In this document: one piece after another, positions 5,633 to 12,562 of the stretch
How positions within the stretch are numbered: position 1 is the first letter of the stretch
How the letters are laid out: the number at the start of each line of letters is the position of its first letter
Assembly: GCA_003552785.1 (NCBI GenBank)
Contig: PUOQ01000005.1
Coordinates: 1 to 13,967 of the forward strand
DNA length: 13,967 nt
Source of the DNA: Dehalococcoidia bacterium
GTDB taxonomy: Bacteria > Chloroflexota > Dehalococcoidia > Dehalococcoidales > CSSed11-197
Direction of reading: 5' to 3'
Notes under the pieces: model-generated
The model's database searches: none
The model's input: only the letters and a program-made list of their open reading frames with translations
Told to the model about the DNA's origin: nothing
Position numbers and translations under genes: made by a program

Positions 5633-6847
5633 TTATCTTTCCATATCCCCATTTTTGTTGAATAATTCATCCAGCTTTAGAGTCCGGCCTGTCTGTATAG
5701 CTTCAAAGCCATATTTCAGGCGTATGCGATCTATGACCTGCTCCAGTTTATCCTGCCTGGCGGAAGTGTCTGCCAGCATGTCCATTTGCTGCCCTTTTTC
5801 CCCGAGCCTGCTAGCCCCGATTCCTATCAGCCTTACTGCCAGGCGGCTTTTATCCAGTTCCTTCCAGAGCATTTTAAAGCCGGTATCAAATATAATTCGG
5901 TCGGTATGGGTAGCAACAGACAATGTGCGTGAGCGAGTAATGGTGGTAAAATCGCTGAAGCGTAGTTTTATGGTTATACATTGAGTCTGCCGCTGGCGCC
6001 GTCTCAGGCTGAATCCTACCTGTTCGCTCAAATGCTTTAACACGGCTTCCAGTTTCCCGCGGTCATGGGTGTCTTTGGCAAAGGTGGTTTCACGGCTGAT
6101 GGATTTAGCTTCTTCGGGTGGCTCCACCGGCCGGTCGTCCATCCCGCCTGCATACCTGATGAGCGTTTCACCGTAAACACCAAGCCTTACCTTCAGGCTA
6201 TCGGGTGGCATTTTGGCCAGCTGACCCAGTGTCTTTACCCCCAAACTCTTGAGGGTCTCTTCCGTCTTCTTGCCGATGCCCGGCAACCTGCCGATTTCAA
6301 GAGGTGTCAGAAAACCTGCGTCCCCTCCTACTGGAACCTCCAGCAATCCGTCTGGTTTGGCCATGGCTGAGGCAACCTTGGCTGCTACCTTGCTGCCGGC
6401 AATGCCGATGGACGCACTGACTCCCAAGCCGCTGCTGACCGCTTGTCTTATCTTTACGGCCATTTCTCTTGTGGAACCATGCAGGGATTCAAATCCAGTC
6501 ACATCCAGGTAGGCCTCATCTATACCCATGGGCTCAAGAAAAGGCGAAAAGCCAGCCAGTATATCCATGAACTTATGAGAAACATGGCGGTATTTCTTAT
6601 GGTTTCCGGTGACAAATATTGCCCATGGACATAGCCTGACGGCTATTTTCAATGGCATACCGGAATGGATGCCATATTCGCGGGCTTCATATGAAGAGGC
6701 CGCCACTACACCCCTTCTGTCCGGGCTGCCACCAACAACTACCGGTTTCCCGACAAGTTCCGTCCTTTCCATACGCTCAACGCTGACAAAAAAGGCATCC
6801 AGGTCGATATGCATTACCCTCCTGGGTGCTTTATATGAAGGTTTCAT
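5633..6847 (-). CDS. dinB: DNA polymerase IV (Y-family translesion polymerase)
   Basis: DinB copies past damaged bases and is often induced by DNA damage. The 404-residue protein has a complete Y-family layout. The palm motif HIDLDAFF gives metal ligand Asp15, with steric-gate Phe20 next to it. GIDEAYLD supplies Asp110 and Glu111. The RLPGIGKKT helix-hairpin-helix follows, then SISRETTF and the little-finger domain with SLRRRQRQTQCITIKLRF. A C-terminal LDELF (residues 392-396) resembles a sliding-clamp-binding motif. Relative to E. coli Pol IV the N terminus is seven residues longer. The ATG at 6847 has a modest AGG five bases upstream; the internal Met12 is an alternative start. It is divergent from the ERCC4-type nuclease gene, and a 16-bp palindrome lies about 50 bases upstream. 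Confidence 0.95.
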   Translation of the reverse strand: MKPSYKAPRRVMHIDLDAFFVSVERMERTELVGKPVVVGGSPDRRGVVAASSYEAREYGIHSGMPLKIAVRLCPWAIFVTGNHKKYRHVSHKFMDILAGFSPFLEPMGIDEAYLDVTGFESLHGSTREMAVKIRQAVSSGLGVSASIGIAGSKVAAKVASAMAKPDGLLEVPVGGDAGFLTPLEIGRLPGIGKKTEETLKSLGVKTLGQLAKMPPDSLKVRLGVYGETLIRYAGGMDDRPVEPPEEAKSISRETTFAKDTHDRGKLEAVLKHLSEQVGFSLRRRQRQTQCITIKLRFSDFTTITRSRTLSVATHTDRIIFDTGFKMLWKELDKSRLAVRLIGIGASRLGEKGQQMDMLADTSARQDKLEQVIDRIRLKYGFEAIQTGRTLKLDELFNKNGDMER

Positions 6848-6898
6848 TTCAGCCTAAAGCTATCACTGGAATCATAACCTGTCAACTGTCATTGCCTT

Positions 6899-6914
6899 TG
6901 CTTGTAAACAAGCA
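6899..6914. promoter_or_regulatory. 16-bp palindrome, candidate operator
   Basis: TGCTTGTAAACAAGCA is a perfect inverted repeat: seven-base arms TGCTTGT and ACAAGCA around AA. It lies between two divergently transcribed DNA-repair genes, 52 bases from the dinB start codon and about 100 from the other. Its size and symmetry suit a dimeric regulator such as LexA. It matches neither the E. coli LexA box (CTGT-N8-ACAG) nor the Bacillus one (GAAC-N4-GTTC) exactly. A TTGACA on the minus strand (complement of 6880-6885) lies just downstream toward dinB. Confidence 0.5.
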
Positions 6915-7000
6915 TAGACGATTACCCCTTATAGATTTTTTCGATGGTTATATGATTTATGGCATAAAGGCACAACTTCAAGACAGGATACATTCTGCGG

Positions 7001-7006
7001 TATAAT
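7001..7006 (+). promoter_or_regulatory. TATAAT box at a leaderless start
   Basis: A perfect TATAAT ends seven bases before the ATG at 7014, so transcription would begin at or next to the start codon. No purine-rich ribosome-binding site exists in the short ATCAACGGC stretch between them. The -35 region has no strong match (AAGACA at 6980-6985 is at a short 15-base spacing). Confidence 0.55.
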
Positions 7007-7013
7007 CAACGGC

Positions 7014-7868
7014 ATGGTAAAAGGAATCTGGATTTTAGAAAAAACAACCAGCGACCGCTTTCCATACCGGCTACAGATTATCAGGGGAAACAAGCTCTGG
7101 CTGGTGCTGCACACCCAGGACAGGTGGCCGACTGCAGGCAGGCACATATTCTGCCTGCGAGAAAGTGACCCACCGGAGCCAGGAGAAATCCTTGAAGAAA
7201 CCGAAAGGGTAAATATCACCGCATTTAATGACCGCGGCCGGCGTATTTCAGTTATACTGGACAGAAAGAGATACAAGCGATGCGATTTCCTGTTTCTTGA
7301 AAAGCCCTACAAAAACAAGCCCGGGGAAAGCTATGAGCAAATATTCTGGCTGACACAGAGGTCAATCGAACAACATCGCCCCAGCTTCAAACTAACACCT
7401 GGCAAGGGCGAAACCGGGTTAACCGTTTGCATACACAGCAATGAAAAATATCCCTGGCGTTTTCCGGGCGCCGTCATCGAGCGGGGTGCCATTCCAGCCG
7501 GCGACTATGCCCTCATGAATGAAGGTAAAATGCTCGCAGTAGTCGAGCGTAAAACCCTGGATAACCTGCTGGCCAATTTCGGCACCATGCCGGTATTGCA
7601 TCAGAGGCTCGCCGAGCTGGCATCACAGAAAAACCATGCTCTTGTAATCGAGGCCCCTTATGCTGATTTTCTAAATACCAAAAAAGTAAGTTACTATACC
7701 CCGGCATTCTGTGCCAGAGCCATTGCCGAACTGCATGCCCGGCACCCGGCATTACGAATAGTTTTTTGCGCCAATCGAAAGGTTGCCAACGAATGGACCC
7801 GGCATTTCTTCAGTGCAGTTTGGGGATTGCAGCAAGAAGAATTTAATAACATGGATGACCCAGGATAA
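7014..7868 (+). CDS. ERCC4-domain nuclease with uncharacterised N-terminal region
   Basis: The C-terminal half of this 284-residue protein is an XPF/ERCC4-type nuclease domain. GDYAL at residues 163-167 and VERKTLDNLL at 177-186 give the signature GDx(n)ERKx3D with Asp164, Glu178, Arg179, Lys180 and Asp183. A preceding strand, NEKYPWRFPG, occupies the place of the VDxRExxPW motif of canonical members, but its Asp and Arg are replaced (HSNE). Such nucleases cut structured DNA near branches. No helicase domain is attached and no helix-hairpin-helix pair is obvious, so partners are unknown. The first 130 residues form a mixed, basic region I do not recognise. The gene is divergent from dinB, which suggests a DNA-repair role. 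The start appears leaderless (TATAAT at 7001-7006, no ribosome-binding site). Confidence 0.85.
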   Translation: MVKGIWILEKTTSDRFPYRLQIIRGNKLWLVLHTQDRWPTAGRHIFCLRESDPPEPGEILEETERVNITAFNDRGRRISVILDRKRYKRCDFLFLEKPYKNKPGESYEQIFWLTQRSIEQHRPSFKLTPGKGETGLTVCIHSNEKYPWRFPGAVIERGAIPAGDYALMNEGKMLAVVERKTLDNLLANFGTMPVLHQRLAELASQKNHALVIEAPYADFLNTKKVSYYTPAFCARAIAELHARHPALRIVFCANRKVANEWTRHFFSAVWGLQQEEFNNMDDPG

Positions 7869-7955
7869 GCTTTAACTGCCAGTGGCTGTAAGGGTCATAT
7901 TTATAAACACAGAGTGCCCCGCCCTCTGGTTAACCCGGCAGGTATCGAATATGTT

Positions 7956-7997
7956 GCCATAGCCCCTGGAATACATGTGCAGGTGCTGGCCCTTTTT
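7956..7997 (+). terminator. Candidate terminator after the ERCC4-type gene
   Basis: AGCCCCTG (7961-7968) pairs with CAGGTGCT (7980-7987) with one mismatch. GCC (7956-7958) extends the stem to GGC (7988-7990), leaving a two-base AT bulge. CC and TTTTT (7993-7997) follow, with more T residues after. The rest of the 7869-8029 gap shows nothing recognisable. Confidence 0.5.
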
Positions 7998-8029
7998 AAA
8001 TTTTTTAACACATTACCCCCAGATTCCTC

Positions 8030-8058
8030 TTGACAATGGAGTGGCATAAAGGTAAATT
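8030..8058 (+). promoter_or_regulatory. Promoter of the DUF4870 gene
   Basis: A perfect TTGACA (8030-8035) is followed after 17 bases by TAAATT (8053-8058), four of six matches. Transcription would begin near 8065, ahead of the GGGGG ribosome-binding sequence at 8075-8079. This argues that the in-frame TTG at 8030 is a -35 box rather than a start codon. Confidence 0.65.
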
Positions 8059-8089
8059 GTGTACAAATAAAAAAGGGGGTATCTTTATC

Positions 8090-8428
8090 ATGGCAAAATC
8101 ATCTACGGGCATGGAAGAAAACGTCGCAGCTTTACTTTCTTACATTTTTGGCTTTATTACAGGGCTGATATTTTTCCTGATTGAGAAAGAAAGCAAGTTT
8201 GTGCGCTTTCATGCCATGCAATCCATTGTTTTCTCGGTTGCACTGCTCATAATCTACATTATCCTGGGCATTATTCCGGTCATAGGCTGGATTCTCATAC
8301 CCATCGTTGGCCTTATCGGCTTTGTTGTATGGATACTCCTGCTGATAAAAGCCTACCAGGGCAATCTCTGGAAGTTACCGGTGCTTGGCAACCTGGCAGA
8401 AAAATGGTCCGGTTCTGCAGCCGTTTAA
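8090..8428 (+). CDS. DUF4870 (Tic20-like) small membrane protein
   Basis: The 112-residue protein belongs to the DUF4870 family of small integral membrane proteins, whose biochemical role is unknown. It shows the family's opening ENVAALLSYIFGFITG (residues 10-24), followed by IEKESKFVRFHAMQS (30-44), the most conserved segment. Two further hydrophobic stretches follow (about 45-65 and 66-87), for three membrane segments in all. The end is WKLPVLGNLAEKW, also typical. The ATG at 8090 is chosen because GGGGG at 8075-8079 lies about 10 bases upstream and the family begins here. The frame is open upstream to a TTG at 8030, but that is the -35 box. The gene is monocistronic, with a candidate terminator upstream and a gene-free stretch downstream. 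Confidence 0.88.
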   Translation: MAKSSTGMEENVAALLSYIFGFITGLIFFLIEKESKFVRFHAMQSIVFSVALLIIYIILGIIPVIGWILIPIVGLIGFVVWILLLIKAYQGNLWKLPVLGNLAEKWSGSAAV

Positions 8429-8719
8429 GAGGTGCTCACTTTTTTCAGGAATTTGTTTCCTATCGCTTTATAAGCAATATTGACCAGATTCGAAGTGCGC
8501 TGGTGATTCGCAATAATAAAGATGGTTGTTTGCATGAGGCAAATATATTTGTTACCGGATCCCAGCGCGCTCCTTACACTAATATCACCGATACCATAAA
8601 ACCACAACCACCAATTTCTCTGACTCTAATTAGCCAGCTACCAAAAGCTCTTTACTATTTTGCATCAAGGAAGGCAGTGATTCGCAAGCATGGCAGCCTG
8701 TTAAGAGGCACCTGAAAGC
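8429..8719. other. Gene-free stretch between convergent genes
   Basis: About 290 bases separate the ends of the convergent DUF4870 and Smr genes. I see no convincing gene, tRNA or strong terminator. Two direct repeats are present. GTGATTCGCAA occurs at 8503-8513 and 8677-8687. A 16-base pair at 8417-8432 and 8693-8708 shares GCAGCC and TTAAGAGG and differs at two positions. The first of that pair spans the DUF4870 stop codon and the second lies next to the end of the Smr gene. The plus frame stays open through the region, but the product resembles nothing known and has no start signal of its own. Confidence 0.5.
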
Positions 8720-8977
8720 TCATTTATGCTTAAAGTGAACAAATATCCTGCCAAAATTTTTATCATCTTTTTCGACGCGGTGATAAAGCTTTTTTATCTC
8801 CGGTTGATTTAAAAACCGCAAAACGCGTTTTTTTAATTGCCCCGAACCTTTGCCTGGAATTATCTCGATCGGGGTAATCCTTTTTTCCAGGGCCTCGTCA
8901 ATTACCCTATTAAGCTCGTCATCGATGGCATTACCCTTGTTGAATATATTATGTAAATCTAAAACTATTTTTGCCAT
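8720..8977 (-). CDS. Smr-domain protein (MutS2 C-terminal-like)
   Basis: This 85-residue protein is a stand-alone Smr (small MutS-related) domain. The family's two signatures are present: LDLHNI at residues 6-11 and IPGKGSGQLKKRVLRFL at 40-56. The C-terminal GRIFVHFK strand completes the fold. Smr domains bind and nick branched DNA or cut RNA, and the DLH and GxGxG motifs form the active site. In the first motif the usual DLHG is DLHN. The ATG at 8977 has no clear ribosome-binding site. It follows fxsA by 12 bases on the same strand and is probably co-transcribed and translationally coupled. What it acts on here cannot be told from sequence. Confidence 0.85.
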   Translation of the reverse strand: MAKIVLDLHNIFNKGNAIDDELNRVIDEALEKRITPIEIIPGKGSGQLKKRVLRFLNQPEIKKLYHRVEKDDKNFGRIFVHFKHK

Positions 8978-8989
8978 AAGTCAATTTTT

Positions 8990-9385
8990 CTATCTCAAAC
9001 GATAGTAACGAACATCGCCTGATTTTACCTTTTCCTCAAGCAGTTTTCTAAGCCACCGTATAACCATTCGCCTGACTGCGGGAACAAGCAACCCCACCCC
9101 AACCACATCGGCCACCAGGCCCGGGGCAACAAAAAGCAGGCCTCCTGTAAATATCAATGCACCATGCAGTATCTGTTCGCCCGGGAAATATCCGCTGTTT
9201 AAATTTGCTTTTATATTATATAGAGCTGTCAACCCCTGACGCCGGGCAAGTATAGCCCCGAATAATCCGGTAACAACTACAATAATTATAGTATTTAAGG
9301 TACCTATGACAGTGCCGAGATATATTAATAAAGCAAGCTCGGCCAGTGGAAATAATATAAACAGTATAATCAGTTTTAATAACAA
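8990..9385 (-). CDS. fxsA: FxsA family membrane protein
   Basis: FxsA is an inner-membrane protein; in E. coli its overproduction relieves phage T7 exclusion by the F plasmid. Its everyday role is unclear. The 131-residue protein has the expected features: two N-terminal hydrophobic stretches (about residues 2-25 and 28-45), the conserved ARRQGLTAL (46-54), a glycine-rich third segment with GGLLFVAPGLVADVVG, and a basic cytoplasmic tail with RRMVIRWLRK. The start is a TTG (complement of 9383-9385), supported by AAAGAGG (complement of 9391-9397) five bases upstream. It is the first of two genes with the Smr protein. An extended -10 promoter candidate lies about 100 bases upstream. Confidence 0.88.
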   Translation of the reverse strand: MLLKLIILFILFPLAELALLIYLGTVIGTLNTIIIVVVTGLFGAILARRQGLTALYNIKANLNSGYFPGEQILHGALIFTGGLLFVAPGLVADVVGVGLLVPAVRRMVIRWLRKLLEEKVKSGDVRYYRLR

Positions 9386-9490
9386 TCGGACCTCTTTTTC
9401 ACAAGGAAATATTTGGCATTTGCAGTCGAATTTTGCCCAGAAGCACTTTATAAATTACATTCCCTGTCGCTATATTTGCTTCAATTGCCC

Positions 9491-9499
9491 ATTATATCA
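9491..9499 (-). promoter_or_regulatory. Extended -10 promoter for fxsA-smr
   Basis: On the minus strand this reads TGATATAAT, a perfect TATAAT with the TGn extension. No good -35 box is present, which extended -10 promoters can tolerate. Transcription would start near 9484 and give a leader of about 100 bases. It lies in the 159-base gap after plsX, which holds no gene. Confidence 0.5.
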
Positions 9500-9544
9500 A
9501 AGTTATGAGGGGTTTATACGTATTAACAGTATTCTTATTGCCAT

Positions 9545-10537
9545 CTAGCGGATATTTGCTTTGATAGAATTTACTACATCAAGTTCAGATGCCCTGACAG
9601 CCAGGTGGATGGCCCCCTTTATGGCTTTGGCCTTGCTCCGGCCATGAGCCACCACAACATTTCCATCAAGCCCGAGTAAACATGCTCCGCCAAACTCTTT
9701 GTAATCTGCCCTTCGGGTTAAAAACATGACCCTGGCATAATTAACCAGCGCAGAACCCTGTAGCTCCCTGGGGATCTGGTGGCTTTGCTGCCAACCCAGT
9801 TCTTTACCAAAAGATTCACCAAAACCTTCAAGGGTTTTTAGCACTATATTTCCGGTGAAGCCATCGGTTACTACCACGTCGGCAACACTATTAAGTATTT
9901 CCTGAGGTTCTATATTGCCGGTAAAATTTACCCCCGGCATATTATTTAACAACTGATGGCTTTCGCGTGCCAGGCGATTACCTTTGAGTTCCTCAGTGCC
10001 ATTATTTAGTAAAGCCACCCTGGGCTCGGGTATACCGAGATGCTCAGCAGCAAATACCGAACCCATCTGGGCAAATTGCGCAAGGTATGCCGGCAGACAA
10101 TCGGCATTGGCTCCAGCGTCTATTAAAACAAAGGGTTTTTCAGGATTAACCGCAATTACTGTAGCCAGGGCTGGCCTGTGAATTGTGGGAATGCGCCCGA
10201 GCATTGTAAACGCTGCTGCAAGCACAGCTCCGGTGCTGCCAGCAGAAACAAAAGCCGATGCTTTTTCTTCCCTGAGCATACCCATTCCGATTACAATTGC
10301 AGAGTTGGGCTTTGATTTTAATGCCTGAACCGGATGTTCACTGGAAGAAATCGTCTGGCGAGCATTTATTATCGAAAGGTTGGCTTTTTTTTCATAACGG
10401 CGAACAAGCTTTTCTAAAGTTCCTTTTCGCCCCAGCAATGCAACTGGCGCATCGTACTCATAAGCCGCTTTGGCGGCTCCTTTTACAATTTCATGTGGCG
10501 CATAATCGCCACCACTTGCGTCAACAGCTATCAACAT
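9545..10537 (-). CDS. plsX: Phosphate acyltransferase PlsX
   Basis: PlsX converts acyl-ACP and phosphate into acyl-phosphate, the donor used by PlsY to acylate glycerol-3-phosphate at the start of phospholipid synthesis. It is a soluble protein that associates with the membrane. The 330-residue sequence shows the family's opening IAVDASGGDYAP (residues 3-14), then SAGSTGAVLAAA, VLIDAGANADC, LLNNGTEE, and VVTDGFTGNIVLKTLEG, all expected. The length is normal. The ATG at 10537 has only a distant GGAG upstream. It is divergent from the acpP-fabF operon, whose acyl-ACP product it uses. In many bacteria plsX instead heads the same operon as the fab genes. Confidence 0.96.
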   Translation of the reverse strand: MLIAVDASGGDYAPHEIVKGAAKAAYEYDAPVALLGRKGTLEKLVRRYEKKANLSIINARQTISSSEHPVQALKSKPNSAIVIGMGMLREEKASAFVSAGSTGAVLAAAFTMLGRIPTIHRPALATVIAVNPEKPFVLIDAGANADCLPAYLAQFAQMGSVFAAEHLGIPEPRVALLNNGTEELKGNRLARESHQLLNNMPGVNFTGNIEPQEILNSVADVVVTDGFTGNIVLKTLEGFGESFGKELGWQQSHQIPRELQGSALVNYARVMFLTRRADYKEFGGACLLGLDGNVVVAHGRSKAKAIKGAIHLAVRASELDVVNSIKANIR

Positions 10538-10568
10538 TTAATCCGAAACTCCATTAAGAAAGTATTAT

Positions 10569-10667
10569 TTGACAACACCCGGCGAGGCCCTTATACTAGC
10601 ACCGCTTACAGTAGCAATGCAACGCTTATAATTTTAAGCCATTAAATATCATTCACTATGCTATACT
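10569..10667 (+). promoter_or_regulatory. Two promoter candidates for the fatty-acid operon
   Basis: P1 is TTGACA (10569-10574), a 17-base spacer and TATACT (10592-10597), a near-consensus sigma-70 promoter starting near 10604. P2 is an extended -10, TGCTATACT (10659-10667), without a good -35, starting near 10674. Between P2 and the acpP ribosome-binding site, CTTGA (10676-10680) and TCAAG (10698-10702) form an AT-rich inverted repeat. No known fatty-acid regulator site, such as a FapR box, was recognised. Confidence 0.6.
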
Positions 10668-10710
10668 CAACTCGACTTGAAATAATTTTTTAATTTGTCA
10701 AGGGAGGAAA

Positions 10711-10950
10711 ATGGACGTTCAAGAAGAAATCAAGAAGGCAATTATTAAGGTTCATCCGGGAGTCGATGAATCAAAAATTACCCCCGAAGCCAGCTTTACC
10801 GGAGACCTGGAAATGGATTCGCTCAGCATGGTAGAGCTGTCTCTTGCTATGGAAGATAGTTTTGGCGTTACACTGCCCGATGAAGAGCTTGCCGACTTAA
10901 AAACAGTCGGGGAAGCTGCCGAGCTGATAAAAACCAAAATGGAGAAATAA
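10711..10950 (+). CDS. acpP: Acyl carrier protein
   Basis: This small acidic four-helix protein carries growing acyl chains as thioesters on a 4'-phosphopantetheine arm. The attachment site is Ser37 in the motif EMDSLSMVEL, the usual DSL signature. The 79-residue length, acidic helices and the hydrophobic FGVTLPDEE segment are typical. The ribosome-binding site AAGGGAGG at 10700-10707 is strong, as expected for an abundant protein. It is the first gene of the fatty-acid operon, with fabF starting one base after its stop codon. The arm is added by AcpS, encoded two genes downstream. Confidence 0.97.
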   Translation: MDVQEEIKKAIIKVHPGVDESKITPEASFTGDLEMDSLSMVELSLAMEDSFGVTLPDEELADLKTVGEAAELIKTKMEK

Positions 10951-10951
10951 A

Positions 10952-12181
10952 ATGCCGGAAAGGGTTGTTATAACCGGTTACGGGGCTGTCAGCCCCCTTG
11001 GCTTAAACCTCGAGGACACCTGGCAAAAACTTATCATGGGCAATTCAGCCATTGATTATATTACCGGCTTTGAAGCCGATAATTTCAATGTGAGGATCGC
11101 TGCTGAAGTAAAGGACTTTGATCCAAATGCTTTCATGGAACCCCGGACTGCCCGTTATACAGACCGCTTTGCTCAATTTGCCATTGCTGCTTCAAAACAG
11201 GCAATCGAGCACTCAAAAATAACCATAGACGATGAAAACCGCTATGAAACAGGCATTATAATCGGAAGCGGTGTTGGCGGTATCGGCTCAATGGAGCACC
11301 AGGTCGGCGTACTTAATGAACGCGGGCCATCAAGGGTGAGCCCTTTCATTGTACCCATGATGATTTGCGACAATGCCAGTGGAAGGGTTTCGATTGAAAC
11401 CGGCATAAGAGGCGTCAACTTAAGCCTTGTTTCGGCCTGTTCCACCGGAACTGATTCCATTGGCATCGCCTACAAGATGATTAAACATGGCGAATTGAAA
11501 GCAGCGCTTGCCGGTGGCACAGACGCCTCCGTAACCCCTATCGGAGTTGCCGGTTTTGCCAAAGCAGGAGCCCTTACCCGTAACAACGATCCCACCAGCG
11601 CATCAAGGCCTTTTGACGCTAACCGTGACGGATTTGTTATTGGTGAAGGTGCTGCAGTTGTTGTCCTTGAAACTCTTACGTCTGCCCTGCACCGGGGTGC
11701 AACCATACTGGCAGAAATCGTTGGCTATGGAGCTACCTCAGACGCTTTTCACATCACCCAACCTCTTGCTTCCGGTGAATCAGCAGTTCGCGCTATTGAG
11801 CTCGCATTGAACGGCATGTCTACTGAAGAGATCGGCTACATAAATGCTCATGGTACCTCTACTCCTTTAAACGATGCCAGTGAAACCCGGGCCATAAAGA
11901 AAAGCATTGGATCCAGGGCTTATTCCATACCGGTAAGCTCGATTAAATCAATGCTCGGTCATATGCTGGGCGCGGCTGGAGCACTAGAAGCAATAGTATG
12001 CTGTAAAGTTATACAGGAGGGGTTGATTCCACCTACTATAAACCTGAACAGCCCGGATCCCGAGTGCGATCTCGACTACGTTCCGAATGTTTGCCGAAAA
12101 GCGAAAGTTGATGCATGTTTAACCAATTCTTTCGGCTTTGGCGGCCATAATTCGGTTCTGGCAATTAAACGGTATTCTTAA
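10952..12181 (+). CDS. fabF: 3-oxoacyl-[ACP] synthase II
   Basis: FabF condenses acyl-ACP with malonyl-ACP, extending the chain by two carbons. The 409-residue protein has the two-part thiolase fold with the Cys-His-His triad: Cys163 in SACSTGTDS, His300 in NAHGTSTPLND and His337 in SMLGHMLGAAGA, with Lys332 just before. The opening VVITGYGAVSPLG and the C-terminal NSFGFGGHN are characteristic. GGAGA at 10941-10945, inside the last codons of acpP, is its ribosome-binding site. No FabB- or FabH-type synthase is seen in this window, so initiation must be encoded elsewhere or use another route. Confidence 0.97.
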   Translation: MPERVVITGYGAVSPLGLNLEDTWQKLIMGNSAIDYITGFEADNFNVRIAAEVKDFDPNAFMEPRTARYTDRFAQFAIAASKQAIEHSKITIDDENRYETGIIIGSGVGGIGSMEHQVGVLNERGPSRVSPFIVPMMICDNASGRVSIETGIRGVNLSLVSACSTGTDSIGIAYKMIKHGELKAALAGGTDASVTPIGVAGFAKAGALTRNNDPTSASRPFDANRDGFVIGEGAAVVVLETLTSALHRGATILAEIVGYGATSDAFHITQPLASGESAVRAIELALNGMSTEEIGYINAHGTSTPLNDASETRAIKKSIGSRAYSIPVSSIKSMLGHMLGAAGALEAIVCCKVIQEGLIPPTINLNSPDPECDLDYVPNVCRKAKVDACLTNSFGFGGHNSVLAIKRYS

Positions 12182-12190
12182 CTCATAATT

Positions 12191-12562
12191 ATGGACAACG
12201 GTGTAACTACAGGCATTGATATTATTGAAATCGATCGCATTAAAAACGCAATTGATAATTGGCGACAGGGTTTTTTAAGCCGAGTCTTTACACAACCAGA
12301 ATTAAACCTTTGTGGCAACAACGCTGCCAGCATTGCCGCGCGCTTTGCTGCCAAGGAAGCCGTAATAAAAGCCCTGAGTTACCGGACTTTGCTTTGCAAC
12401 TGGCATGACATAGAAATCCTTTCACAGGAAAACGGCAGGCCTCTTCTAAAACTTCATGGCAAAGCGCTGGCAGAATCTTCAAAGCTGGGGTTTAAAAATA
12501 TGGATGTCTCTATATCTCATTGCCGAAAATACGCTATAGCTGTGGTGGTAGGACAATGCTAA
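12191..12562 (+). CDS. acpS: Holo-[acyl-carrier-protein] synthase
   Basis: AcpS transfers the 4'-phosphopantetheine group of CoA onto Ser37 of AcpP, making it active. The 123-residue protein shows the family's two magnesium-binding motifs: GIDIIEIDRI with Asp10, and RFAAKEAVIKAL with Glu56 and Lys60. A C-terminal SISHCRKYAIAVV strand follows. The length is normal. The ATG at 12191 has no visible ribosome-binding site and lies nine bases after fabF, so coupling is likely. Its substrate CoA derives from pantothenate, made by the operon at 1315-4261. The stop codon overlaps the fabK start as TAATG. Confidence 0.95.
   Translation: MDNGVTTGIDIIEIDRIKNAIDNWRQGFLSRVFTQPELNLCGNNAASIAARFAAKEAVIKALSYRTLLCNWHDIEILSQENGRPLLKLHGKALAESSKLGFKNMDVSISHCRKYAIAVVVGQC

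Noticed and set aside
6857..6885. Full dinB promoter built on the minus-strand TTGACA
   Set aside because: The box 17 bases downstream reads TAGCTT, a weak -10, and transcription would start almost on the start codon. Only the TTGACA itself is mentioned.
8030..8089. N-terminal extension of the DUF4870 protein from TTG at 8030
   Set aside because: That TTG belongs to a TTGACA -35 box, and the ATG at 8090 has its own ribosome-binding sequence and the family's usual N terminus.
8329..8715. Plus-strand open frame of 128 codons overlapping the end of the DUF4870 gene
   Set aside because: It overlaps a well-supported gene in another frame, has no ribosome-binding site of its own, and its product resembles no family.
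9306..9548. Plus-strand open frame of 80 codons over the fxsA start and the gap
   Set aside because: It is antisense to fxsA, has no start signals, and its asparagine- and isoleucine-rich product looks like translated AT-rich spacer.
12520..12561. Longer fabK starting inside acpS
   Set aside because: The added residues read through the acpS coding sequence in another frame and are not part of the FabK family. ATG 12562 has AGGA at the right spacing.
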